In this document: positions 26,223-33,110 of the stretch, in pieces
How positions within the stretch are numbered: the stretch's first letter is position 1
Layout: each line of letters opens with the position of its first letter
From: Segniliparus sp051660745
GTDB taxonomy: Bacteria; Actinomycetota; Actinomycetes; Mycobacteriales; Mycobacteriaceae
Reading direction: 5' to 3'
DNA length: 64,000 nucleotides
Assembly (NCBI RefSeq): GCF_051660745.1
Contig: NZ_JBOFQF010000018.1
Coordinates: forward strand, 14,635 to 78,634
Notes under the pieces: generated by a model
Database searches by the model: none
Told to the model about the DNA's origin: nothing
What the model saw: the letters and a program-made list of their open reading frames with translations, nothing else
Program-made: the position numbers and the translations under genes

Positions 26223-26238
26223 GCAGGCCTCGGCCTGC
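26223..26238 (-). terminator. Short GC hairpin after the SDR gene
   Basis: GCAGGCC (26223-26229) pairs with GGCCTGC (26232-26238) across two bases, directly after the stop codon of the minus-strand SDR gene. The stem is short and the loop tight, so function as a terminator is only likely, not certain. Confidence 0.45.
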
Positions 26239-26239
26239 C

Positions 26240-27175
26240 TTAGAGAGAGTACGCGACCTCGGTCAGCTGCTCGGAGAGCGTCCACAGCTCGTCTTGCAGG
26301 GCGGTGTCGCGGGAGAGCTTGGTCGAGCGCGCGAGCACGGGGTGCCCGCGCCACGACAGTCCGGCGGGGCCGGGCGGGCCGTAGTACTCGCCGCCTTTGG
26401 CGGACGGGTCGACCGCCGCGCGCAATTGGCTGAGAGCTCCCACCTGCGCGGTGTTCAGCAGCAGCGCGGACCCGCGCTCGTAGAGCTTCTTGCCGAGCCC
26501 GCCGAATTGGCGGCCGAGCTCGGTGCCCGCGACTCCAGGGTGCGCCGCCGTCGAGAGGACGGGGCTGCCCGCCGCCTTGAGCCTGCGGTCCAGCGCGCGG
26601 GCGAAGAGCAGGTTCGCGAGCTTGGACTGCCCGTACGCGGCCTGCGGGGAGTAGGACCGCTCCCATTGCGGGTCGTCGAGCTTGATGCCGGTCTTCGGCG
26701 GGTTGTTGGCGTGCGCGATGCTGGAGACCGAGACCACGCGGGAGCCCGTGGCGGCGGCGATCTTGTCGAGCAGCAGCCCGGTGAGCGCGAAATGCCCGAG
26801 GTGGTTCGTGCCGAACTGCAGCTCGAACCCGTCGACGGTGGTCTTGCGCTTCGGCGGCATCATCACGCCCGCGTTGTTGATCAGCAGGTCGATCTTCGGC
26901 AGCGAGGACGAGAGCTCGTCGGCGGCCTCGCGAACCGAGGCCAGGGAGGAGAGGTCGAGGGGCTGGACGACGACCTCGGCCTCGGGGGCTAGCTCTTTGA
27001 TCCGCCGCGCGGCGGCCTCGCCCTTCGCGACATCGCGGACGGCGAGGACGACCTTCGCCCCGTGTTGCGCGAGCGCGCGCGCGTTCTCGAAGCCGAGCCC
27101 GGTGTTGGCTCCGGTGATGACCGCGATCCGCCCGGTTTGGTCCGGGACGTCCGCCTCGGTCCAGCGTCCGCTCAT
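26240..27175 (-). CDS. Short-chain dehydrogenase (retinol dehydrogenase/oxidoreductase-like)
   Basis: 311 residues. It has ITGANTGLGFENARALA (TGxxxGxG cofactor loop) near residue 19, the LINNAGVM motif, the active-site Ser in VVSVSSIAH and YGQSKLANLLFA (YxxxK). The C-terminal extension and YGP motif (GGEYYGPPG) place it with the WWOX/retinol-dehydrogenase-like SDRs common in mycobacteria. GAGGAG precedes the ATG. It is divergent from the TetR gene across a region with two palindromes, so it is the likely target of that repressor. Confidence 0.88.
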   Translation of the reverse strand: MSGRWTEADVPDQTGRIAVITGANTGLGFENARALAQHGAKVVLAVRDVAKGEAAARRIKELAPEAEVVVQPLDLSSLASVREAADELSSSLPKIDLLINNAGVMMPPKRKTTVDGFELQFGTNHLGHFALTGLLLDKIAAATGSRVVSVSSIAHANNPPKTGIKLDDPQWERSYSPQAAYGQSKLANLLFARALDRRLKAAGSPVLSTAAHPGVAGTELGRQFGGLGKKLYERGSALLLNTAQVGALSQLRAAVDPSAKGGEYYGPPGPAGLSWRGHPVLARSTKLSRDTALQDELWTLSEQLTEVAYSL

Positions 27176-27334
27176 AGTGATGCTCCTCTCGATCGCACAG
27201 CCCATCCTATGCGCATCACTCAAAACTGCTCGGCGACGGTGGTCCCCTGGGCTCGCGAGCCGGTTTTCCGAGGCTGGCGGGGAATGTCGACAGCCTGTCA
27301 GGTGTTGCTCCTGGATGCCGCGTGCGGTAAAATC

Positions 27335-27357
27335 GGAGCAACCGTTCCGGTTGCTCC
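27335..27357. promoter_or_regulatory. Palindromic operator candidate 1
   Basis: GGAGCAAC (27335-27342) and GTTGCTCC (27350-27357) are perfectly inverted around CGTTCCG. It lies in the divergent SDR/TetR promoter region, 62 bases before the TetR start, next to an AT-rich GTAAAAT element. A TetR dimer site is the natural reading. Confidence 0.65.
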
Positions 27358-27370
27358 AGCCCAATTATTT

Positions 27371-27386
27371 CGGAACTGCTGTTCCG
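27371..27386. promoter_or_regulatory. Palindromic operator candidate 2
   Basis: CGGAAC and GTTCCG are perfectly inverted around TGCT. The site begins 14 bases after the first palindrome, and the GTTCCG half also occurs inside the spacer of the first. Two sites in this spacing suggest cooperative or dual control of the divergent genes. Confidence 0.6.
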
Positions 27387-27418
27387 TATGCAAGAGATGA
27401 AAACGTGAGGTGTGTCAT

Positions 27419-28003
27419 ATGGCACAGCAAGCGCTCGAGACTCCCCAGCAGTCCAAGCGCCCACTTCGCGCGGACGCCGTGCAGAACAGGGCGCGGCTTT
27501 TGCAGGTCGCGTACGAGACCTTCGCGGAACTGGGCGTGGGGGCCCCGGTGGACGAGATCGCCCGCCGGGCGGGTGTGGGCGCAGGCACGGTCTATCGGCA
27601 TTTCCCCACGAAAGAGCACCTGTTCCTCGCCGTCGTCGCGGTCCGTGTCGAGGAAATCCTCGGGCGGGCCGAAGAGCTGCTCAGAACGGCCCCCCCGGAG
27701 GAGGCGTTCTTCGTCTTCTTCACCGAGACGATCGACTGCGGAGCCACTGACCACGGCTTCGCCGACGCGTTGGAGAGCGCGGGGATCGAACTGCCGCCCG
27801 AAGTCGACGACAGCTTCCGCGATGTCGTGCAGGCGCTGCTCGCCCGGGCGCAAGAGGCCGGGACGTTGCGTCGCGACCTCGTTCCCGAGGACGTGAAATT
27901 CCTGATGAAAGGGTGTTTCGCGGCGCAACGCTATCTGGAGGACAAGTCTCGCGCGCCCTTCCTCATGTCCGTGGTGCTCGACGGCATGCGTGTGAGGCCT
28001 TGA
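27419..28003 (+). CDS. TetR-family transcriptional repressor
   Basis: 194 residues. The N-terminal helix-turn-helix is classic: ARLLQVAYETFAELG, PVDEIARRAGVGAGTVYRHF and KEHLFLAVV. The C-terminal part is a helical ligand-binding domain of the SACE_7040 or related type (FMKGCFAAQRYLED-like end). ATG 27419 is chosen over GTG 27410 because GAGG lies eight bases upstream. Two palindromes lie upstream of its own start and between it and the divergent SDR gene, so it probably represses both. Confidence 0.9.
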   Translation: MAQQALETPQQSKRPLRADAVQNRARLLQVAYETFAELGVGAPVDEIARRAGVGAGTVYRHFPTKEHLFLAVVAVRVEEILGRAEELLRTAPPEEAFFVFFTETIDCGATDHGFADALESAGIELPPEVDDSFRDVVQALLARAQEAGTLRRDLVPEDVKFLMKGCFAAQRYLEDKSRAPFLMSVVLDGMRVRP

Positions 28004-28010
28004 CGCAGAG

Positions 28011-28250
28011 GTGGCAGAGGACCGCCGGATTCTGACCGTCACCGTGAAGCCGGGCAGCCGCAAGGGGCCGCTTGTGGAGGTCGCGGAGGACGGGTCGCTG
28101 ACCGTCTTCGTGCGCGAGCCTGCCGTCGAGGGCAAGGCGACCGCCGCTGCTGCGGCTGCGCTCGCCAAGCATTTCGCGGTGGCCAAGAGCCGGGTCGCGC
28201 TGGTCTCGGGCGCGACTTCGCGGACGAAGCGGTTCGCGGTCTTCGACTAG
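28011..28250 (+). CDS. DUF167 (YggU-family) protein
   Basis: 79 residues starting at GTG 28011, seven bases after the TetR stop. The pattern TVTVKPGSRKG, then VREPAVEGKATAAAAAALAKHF and VSGATSRTKRF, is the DUF167/YggU signature. Function is unknown across bacteria. Its stop codon overlaps the end of the convergent VIT gene. Confidence 0.88.
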   Translation: MAEDRRILTVTVKPGSRKGPLVEVAEDGSLTVFVREPAVEGKATAAAAAALAKHFAVAKSRVALVSGATSRTKRFAVFD

Positions 28251-28975
28251 GCCACGCTGTGGCCGACAAGCAGCCCGACGGAATAAGTGGCCGCCACTGC
28301 GGCCATGCCGAGGCCGAGCTGGCGCAGCGCCCCGAGCCGTATCGACTGCGCGGTGAGCCGGGCGGAGAACGCCCCCGCCACGGCGAATCCGACAAAGCCG
28401 AAGGCCAAGCCGTAGGCGAGACTGCCGAAGCCGAAAATATACGGCAGCAGGGGCACGAGCGCGCCGAGGGCGAACATCAAGAACGACAGCCCCGCCGCGA
28501 CGAGCGGCGACGGCTGGTCGTCCGGGTCGAGCCCGATCTCCTGGATCACATGCGCGCGCAGCGCGACGGCGTTGTCCCGGTGAATTTCCCTGCTGGCCTG
28601 CGCGGCGGTCTCTTCGCTCATCCCGTATTTGGTGAGCAGGCCCGCGAGCTCGCGCTGCTCTGCGTCGGGGACCCGCGCGAGCGATTCCTCCTCCACCCGA
28701 ACCTGGGCTTCGAGCTGCTCGTTCTGCGCGGTGACCGAGGTGTACTCGCCGAGCGCCATCGAGAACGCGCCCGCGACAAGGCCTGCGACCCCGGTGAGCG
28801 CGACGGCGTGCGGGGCCAGCCCGGACCCGCCCGCGCCCGCGATGAGCGCGGTGTTGGTCACGAGGCCGTCCATCGCGCCGAACACGGCGGGCCGCAGCCA
28901 GCCGCCCGCGACGTCGGGGTGCTGGTGGTCGATGCCGTGGGGGTCTTCGAGCGCGCGTGCGAGGTCTTCGGCCAC
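28247..28975 (-). CDS. VIT/CCC1-family membrane transporter
   Basis: 242 residues from GTG 28975. It has GAMDGLVTNTALIAG near residue 34, GLVAGAFSMALGEYTSV near 67, a charged cytosolic helical domain (about 80-150) and three more membrane spans at the C-terminus. This is the VIT1/CCC1 fold, which moves Fe2+ or Mn2+ in plants and fungi; bacterial versions are thought to export iron or manganese. It lies next to the M-box riboswitch but points the other way, so it is not that element's target. Confidence 0.88.
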   Translation of the reverse strand: MAEDLARALEDPHGIDHQHPDVAGGWLRPAVFGAMDGLVTNTALIAGAGGSGLAPHAVALTGVAGLVAGAFSMALGEYTSVTAQNEQLEAQVRVEEESLARVPDAEQRELAGLLTKYGMSEETAAQASREIHRDNAVALRAHVIQEIGLDPDDQPSPLVAAGLSFLMFALGALVPLLPYIFGFGSLAYGLAFGFVGFAVAGAFSARLTAQSIRLGALRQLGLGMAAVAATYSVGLLVGHSVA

Positions 28976-29104
28976 AGAGACAGCGTAGCTTCCTCGGCGC
29001 GAAGGCGCACCCAAGGAAAGGCTGCACGAACTGCGCAAAGGCTACGCTCAACCGGCTTTTGGAAAACCCCTTGCGCGGGGTGCGGGCGGGTGCTACGTTT
29101 GCGG

Positions 29105-29275
29105 ACGCACCTCGTTAGGCGAGGCTCCTGGACGAACACAGGCCACTGATCTCACGACATCCAGAGATGCCCAAGATCAGGACAGATCTCCCCGGCTTAA
29201 GGGGTGGTCCCAAGTGGCTTCTCCGGCAGATGCTGGAGATACGTCGTCCAGTGCTGAAGCTCAACGTGCGAGGAC
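29105..29275 (+). ncRNA. M-box (ykoK) magnesium riboswitch
   Basis: The strand carries the hallmarks of the M-box in order: GTTAGGCGAGGCTCCT at 29114-29129; ACAGGCCACTG at 29138-29148; a GAGATGCCCAAGATCAGGAC segment near 29164 matching the conserved GACGCCAA-GGGUCAAC block; a short GGAGA-flanked arm (GCTGGAGATAC); and CAGTGCTGAAGCTCAACG at 29249-29266. CCTCG (29110-29114) can pair with CGAGG (29269-29273) to close P1. M-box RNAs fold around several Mg2+ ions and shut off downstream genes when Mg2+ is plentiful. The next gene on this strand is the Stealth protein at 29420, not a transporter. Confidence 0.93.
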
Positions 29276-29308
29276 AACCCACAGGCGATTTGTGAACGTC
29301 TCGTTTCA

Positions 29309-29355
29309 GATCCCGCTATCCCCAGCGGGATCCCCTCATCTGTGCGACAGTTTTT
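29309..29355 (+). terminator. Likely expression platform of the M-box: hairpin and T-run
   Basis: GATCCCGCT (29309-29317) pairs with AGCGGGATC (29324-29332) across six bases. It is followed at 29340-29350 by CTGT-GCG-ACAG, directly before five T residues (29351-29355). This looks like a conditional transcription terminator between the Mg2+ aptamer and the gene start at 29420. The competing antiterminator was not worked out. Confidence 0.55.
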
Positions 29356-29419
29356 GTTCGCCAACAATTCGCGTCCCTGTCGGGGCGCGGCATGTGAGAA
29401 AAGAAAGCAGGTGGGAGCC

Positions 29420-30991
29420 ATGACCAGCACGATCGACATCCGTTCTATCAACCAAGAACAGCGGAGCGCGCCGCCGTCGCTCGCGCCCACTCGTCTCACC
29501 CCGTATCAAGCCATGGTGCAGGACCTCGTGTTCCTCCGCCACGAGCTGGAGGCGAACGACATCCCGTTCCTGCTGATCAGGGGCGCGGAGGGACGGCCAG
29601 CGCTCGTAGTCGACATCCGGTACCGGGCGCAAGTCGCCCAGGCGCTGATGGCGGCCTGCCTGGACACGCCCCTGCACGCCAAGGTCCTCGACGGCTCGAA
29701 GGCCGAGGGCGGCTCGGGCGGGCGCTCGATCTATCTCGGCGACAACCTGACCGCCACCGTCGCCGACCCCCGGCTGCTCCGGATCTACCGCAGGCGCGGA
29801 TCCGCCGCCGTGGCGGACGGGCGCCAGCGCCGCTCCGGCCTGCGCTACGGCGCCTCGGCGGGCGTCGAGCTGCAGTTCTGGGTGTTCGACGGGGAGCAGG
29901 TGATCTGCCCGGTCGAGACCTCGTTGACCCGCAAGGCGCTGCCGCTCGGCGAGATCGTGCACGACGTCGTCGAACTGCACGGGCGCAGCTGGCCGACCAT
30001 CCGGGGGATGTTCGCCCCGCACGCCGCCGACATCACCTTCGACGTCGACATGGTGTTCTCCTGGGTGGACGGGAACGACCCGGCGTTCCGGGCCCGCCGC
30101 GCCGCCCAGATGGCCGGGCATGTGGTCGGCGAGGGCGACGACGCGGACGCGCGGATCCGCCAGATCGACGAGCTCAAATACGCCCTGCGCTCGGTGTACG
30201 CCTTCGCGCCCTGGGTGCGCCGCATCTTCATCGCGACAGACTCGCCGGTCCCGGACTGGCTCGTCCCGCACCCGAAGATCACGATTGTGCGGGCCGAGGA
30301 CCATTTCACCGACCGCGCGGCGCTGCCGATCTACAACAGCCACGCGGTCGAGAGCCAGCTGCACCACATCCCGGGGCTCGCCGAGCATTTCTTGTACTCC
30401 AACGACGACATGTTCTTCGGCCGCGCGCTCGCCCCGTCGATGTTCTTCTCGCCCGGCGGGGTCACGAAGTTCGTTGAGGCGGGCACGCGGATCGGGCTCG
30501 GGGACAACCACCCCGAGCGCAGCGGCTTCGAGAACGCCGCACGGGTGAACCGCAGGTTGTTGCAGGAGCGGTTCGGGCAGATCATCACCCGCCACCTGGA
30601 GCACACCGCCGCCCCGCTGCGCCGGAGCGTCCTGTTGGAGCTCGAGCGAGAGTTCCCCGAGGATTTCGCCCGCACGCAGGCCAGCCGGTTCCGCGCGGCG
30701 ACCGACATCTCGGTCACGAACTCGCTGTACCACTACTACGCCCTGATGACTGGGCGCGCGGTGCAGCAAGAGTCGGCGAAGATGCTGTACGTGGACACCA
30801 CGACGAAGGAGGGGCTCGCGAAGCTGCCGAGGCTGCTCAAGAAGCGCGGCCACGACTTCTTCTGCCTCAACGACGGCAGTTTCCCCGAGGTCGGAGCCGC
30901 GAAGCGGGCCCGTGTCGTCGGCGATTTCTTGGAGCGGTACTTCCCGGTCGCGGCGCCATGGGAGCGGGAGAGCTGCGAGGAAGCGGCGTAA
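29420..30991 (+). CDS. Stealth-family sugar-phosphate transferase
   Basis: 523 residues from ATG 29420 (GGTGGGAG upstream). It contains Stealth regions CR1 (DMVFSWVDGNDP, residues about 211-222), CR2 (RQIDELKYALRSVYAF and IFIATDSPVP, about 247-280), CR3 (HIPGLAEHFLYSNDDMFFG, about 316-334) and a CR4-like end. Stealth proteins transfer hexose-1-phosphates from nucleotide sugars in capsule and phosphoglycan synthesis (N. meningitidis SacB, human GNPTAB) and occur in mycobacteria with unknown products. The first 200 residues are a family-variable leader domain. No signal peptide is seen. It sits behind an M-box riboswitch. The last codons are duplicated downstream (repeat at 31075). Confidence 0.93.
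   Translation: MTSTIDIRSINQEQRSAPPSLAPTRLTPYQAMVQDLVFLRHELEANDIPFLLIRGAEGRPALVVDIRYRAQVAQALMAACLDTPLHAKVLDGSKAEGGSGGRSIYLGDNLTATVADPRLLRIYRRRGSAAVADGRQRRSGLRYGASAGVELQFWVFDGEQVICPVETSLTRKALPLGEIVHDVVELHGRSWPTIRGMFAPHAADITFDVDMVFSWVDGNDPAFRARRAAQMAGHVVGEGDDADARIRQIDELKYALRSVYAFAPWVRRIFIATDSPVPDWLVPHPKITIVRAEDHFTDRAALPIYNSHAVESQLHHIPGLAEHFLYSNDDMFFGRALAPSMFFSPGGVTKFVEAGTRIGLGDNHPERSGFENAARVNRRLLQERFGQIITRHLEHTAAPLRRSVLLELEREFPEDFARTQASRFRAATDISVTNSLYHYYALMTGRAVQQESAKMLYVDTTTKEGLAKLPRLLKKRGHDFFCLNDGSFPEVGAAKRARVVGDFLERYFPVAAPWERESCEEAA
30944..30987 (+). repeat. 44-bp direct repeat, copy 1 (3' end of the Stealth gene)
   Basis: This copy encodes the last residues of the Stealth protein (PVAAPWERESCEEAA). 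It is identical over 44 bases to 31075-31118, with a period of 131 bases. The copies start with CCGGTCGCGGCG and end with GAGGAAGCGGC. Confidence 0.97.
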
Positions 30992-31074
30992 GGAGGCTTG
31001 CTGGGAACGGGAAGTTAGGACACGCAGGGCGAGGCCGGCCACGGCCGACCCCGTAGTGTCCCGACATGCACGGT

Positions 31075-31118
31075 CCGGTCGCGGCGCCATGGGAGCGGGA
31101 GAGCTGCGAGGAAGCGGC
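31075..31118 (+). repeat. 44-bp direct repeat, copy 2 (intergenic)
   Basis: It is identical to 30944-30987 but lies after the Stealth stop codon, immediately before the stop codon of the convergent phosphodiesterase gene at 31124. It probably arose by a tandem duplication whose intervening 87 bases have since diverged or were part of the unit. Confidence 0.97.
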
Positions 31119-31123
31119 CTGAG

Positions 31124-32071
31124 CTAGCTCGTGTGCGCGTGCGCGGACGAGACCCCGTGCGGAATGCGCGCGGCGGGCAGGATCGTGTGCCCTGCCGCCG
31201 CCAAGCGCCGCCGGGCGGCCTCCGGCGCGACGAATTCGCCGACGGTGGGCCCTGCGGCAAGGGGCACGACGCTGTGCACGACGGTGTCCTGGTAGCAGTG
31301 CACCAGGTTGAACGCCTGCGCCTCGTCCCTTCCTCGGGTCCCGCCCGTCTGGACAAGGAGGTCCTGGGTGTAGCAGCTCGCCGAGGCGACCGACACCGGG
31401 ATGCCCGCGAACGTCGCGTTCGTGGAGTAGTGCAGATGGCCCGCGAGGATGCTCCGAATGTCGCTGCCGCGCAGCACCTCGGCGAGCCTGGCCTGGTCGC
31501 GGAGCTCGACGGAGACCGCGAGGTCGAGGACGCTCGGGACGGGAGGGTGGTGCATCGCGAGGATCGTGCCGAAGGGCGCGGGCTCGGCGAGCTGCTCGGC
31601 GAGCCAGTCGAGCTGCTCGGGGGCGATTTCCCCGTGGTGGCTTCCGGGCACAGAAGTGTCGAGCACGACGACCCGCAGGCCTGCGACCTCGTGCACGCGG
31701 TCGAGCGGAGCCATGGACGGGGCTTCGCGGAGCAGATGCTCGCGCAGCGCGCCCCGGTCGTCGTGGTTGCCCATCACCCAGATGAGTTGCGCGCCGAGGC
31801 GGGCGGCTGCGGGCTCGACCACGTCGCGCAACTTGCGGTACGCGGCGGGCTGGCCGGTGTCGGCGAGGTCGCCGGTGAAGACCAGGGCGTCGAGCCGCGG
31901 CTGCGCGGCCTCGAGCCGTGAGAAGAGCTCGGCGAGTTTGGCCTCGGCGTCGACGTCTCCGTACAGAAGGCCGTCGCCCGCGATGAGGTGGGTGTCGCTG
32001 ATATGCGCGATGACGTGATCGGGTCGGGGGTGTTCAGCGACTCTGACGACGCTGGGACTGTGACTCTCCAC
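31124..32071 (-). CDS. Class III cyclic nucleotide phosphodiesterase, Rv0805-like
   Basis: 315 residues starting at GTG 32071. The metallophosphoesterase motifs are all present: DTHL (HISDTHLIAGDGLLYG), GDLAD, GNHDDR, HHPP and GHLHYSTNATF. The sequence follows M. tuberculosis Rv0805 closely as I remember it (EAPSMAPLDRV, DTSVPG-HHGEI, GIPVSVASA-CYTQDL), including an extended C-terminus that in Rv0805 contacts the membrane or cell wall. Rv0805 is a dimeric Fe/Mn enzyme that acts on 2',3'-cAMP and 3',5'-cAMP. A role in cyclic-nucleotide turnover is likely. Confidence 0.93.
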   Translation of the reverse strand: MESHSPSVVRVAEHPRPDHVIAHISDTHLIAGDGLLYGDVDAEAKLAELFSRLEAAQPRLDALVFTGDLADTGQPAAYRKLRDVVEPAAARLGAQLIWVMGNHDDRGALREHLLREAPSMAPLDRVHEVAGLRVVVLDTSVPGSHHGEIAPEQLDWLAEQLAEPAPFGTILAMHHPPVPSVLDLAVSVELRDQARLAEVLRGSDIRSILAGHLHYSTNATFAGIPVSVASASCYTQDLLVQTGGTRGRDEAQAFNLVHCYQDTVVHSVVPLAAGPTVGEFVAPEAARRRLAAAGHTILPAARIPHGVSSAHAHTS

Positions 32072-32134
32072 AGTGCTCTGGCCTTTCTATTGCCTGACCG
32101 TCCCAGCATACCCGCGCGGGCCCGGTTTCGAGGC

Positions 32135-32950
32135 TCAGTTGTTCAGCGGCACGCACCGCACGACGACGGCGTCGGTCACATCCGCGATTTGCCCCGGGCC
32201 CGGATCCACGGAGACGGCCTTCCAGCCCGCGGCGAAGAGCACCAGCCCGCTCGCGGGGTCGTCCGGCACGAGCTGGATATTCGTGAACCCGAGCTCGCGC
32301 AGCTGGTCCTGGACGTCCTGGGCGTTGCGGCCGCGGACTTTCGGAATTCTGGCTTCGCCCTCTTCGGGCTCGGGAGTGGCCGAGGTGGGCGGTTTCGCCT
32401 TGGTCGTGGTCGGCGTGTGCTCCGGCGTGATCTCGACTGTGTCCTCGGTCGGCGTGGCCGTGTCCTCCGGCGCGTCGGCCGTGGAGTCTTGCTCGTCGCC
32501 GGTCGGCAGCGGCTGCGTCGAACTCGTCGGCGTGCGGGGGGGCTCCGAGATGGTCGTGCTCGGCCTGGTCTGGCCCGCTTGCGCCTTGGCCTGGTTGGGC
32601 TCGCTCAGGTTTTTGAACATGACCGCGACCGCGATCGCGATGACGACGAGCGAGACCGCGGCCGTCAGCATCCACGGCCAGCGCCGGGGCGGCGGCTGCA
32701 CGGGAATCTGGACGCGTTGGCGCGGGCGCAAGTAGTCCGGCTTGCGGACGGGCTCGGCGTACGGGGACCCCGGGTAGGCGTACGGGGACTGGGGGGATTC
32801 CGCATAAGGCGAGTGGAAGGGCTCGGCGTAGGGGGACGCGGAGGCGTACGGGGATTGCGGCGGCTCGGCGTAGGGCGAGCGGACGGGCTCAGCATAAGGC
32901 GACCCGTGGCTCCCTTGCTGGGGCCCCACCCCGTACGGCGGCCTGGTCAT
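32135..32950 (-). CDS. Membrane protein with SPYAEP repeats and a C-terminal PASTA domain
   Basis: 271 residues. Residues about 15-68 repeat SPYAEP/SPYAES/SPYAYP seven times in the cytosolic N-terminus. A single membrane span follows (WMLTAAVSLVVIAIAVAVMF, about 94-113), then a Thr/Pro/Glu-rich linker of about 85 residues, and a PASTA-like domain (IPKVRGRNAQDVQDQLRELG and VSVDPGPGQ) at the end. PASTA domains bind muropeptides or lipid II. It has the same topology as the outer part of PknB-type kinases but lacks a kinase domain. It may sense or scaffold wall synthesis, with the repeats as a docking tail. Confidence 0.85.
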   Translation of the reverse strand: MTRPPYGVGPQQGSHGSPYAEPVRSPYAEPPQSPYASASPYAEPFHSPYAESPQSPYAYPGSPYAEPVRKPDYLRPRQRVQIPVQPPPRRWPWMLTAAVSLVVIAIAVAVMFKNLSEPNQAKAQAGQTRPSTTISEPPRTPTSSTQPLPTGDEQDSTADAPEDTATPTEDTVEITPEHTPTTTKAKPPTSATPEPEEGEARIPKVRGRNAQDVQDQLRELGFTNIQLVPDDPASGLVLFAAGWKAVSVDPGPGQIADVTDAVVVRCVPLNN

Positions 32951-33063
32951 CTCCTACCCTCGTTCTCTCGCGGCGCCCCGCATCACGAGCTTGCCCCGTG
33001 CTGTGCTCTTGCGTCGGCAGAGTCCCATCCTCGCACACCCTGCGAGCCCACGCCAGTCGGTCG

Positions 33064-33082
33064 CCTGCCGCAGCCCGGCAGG
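33064..33082 (-). terminator. GC hairpin after the lprG-p55 operon
   Basis: CCTGCCG (33064-33070) pairs with CGGCAGG (33076-33082) around a five-base loop, 28 bases after the p55 stop on the minus strand. There is no T-run. Confidence 0.6.
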
Positions 33083-33110
33083 CTCTCGTGGCTCCAGCAT
33101 ACGGGACAAG

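Noticed and set aside
28979..29104. M-box riboswitch as a regulator of the VIT-family transporter
   Set aside because: The transporter gene is on the opposite strand and reads away from the riboswitch.
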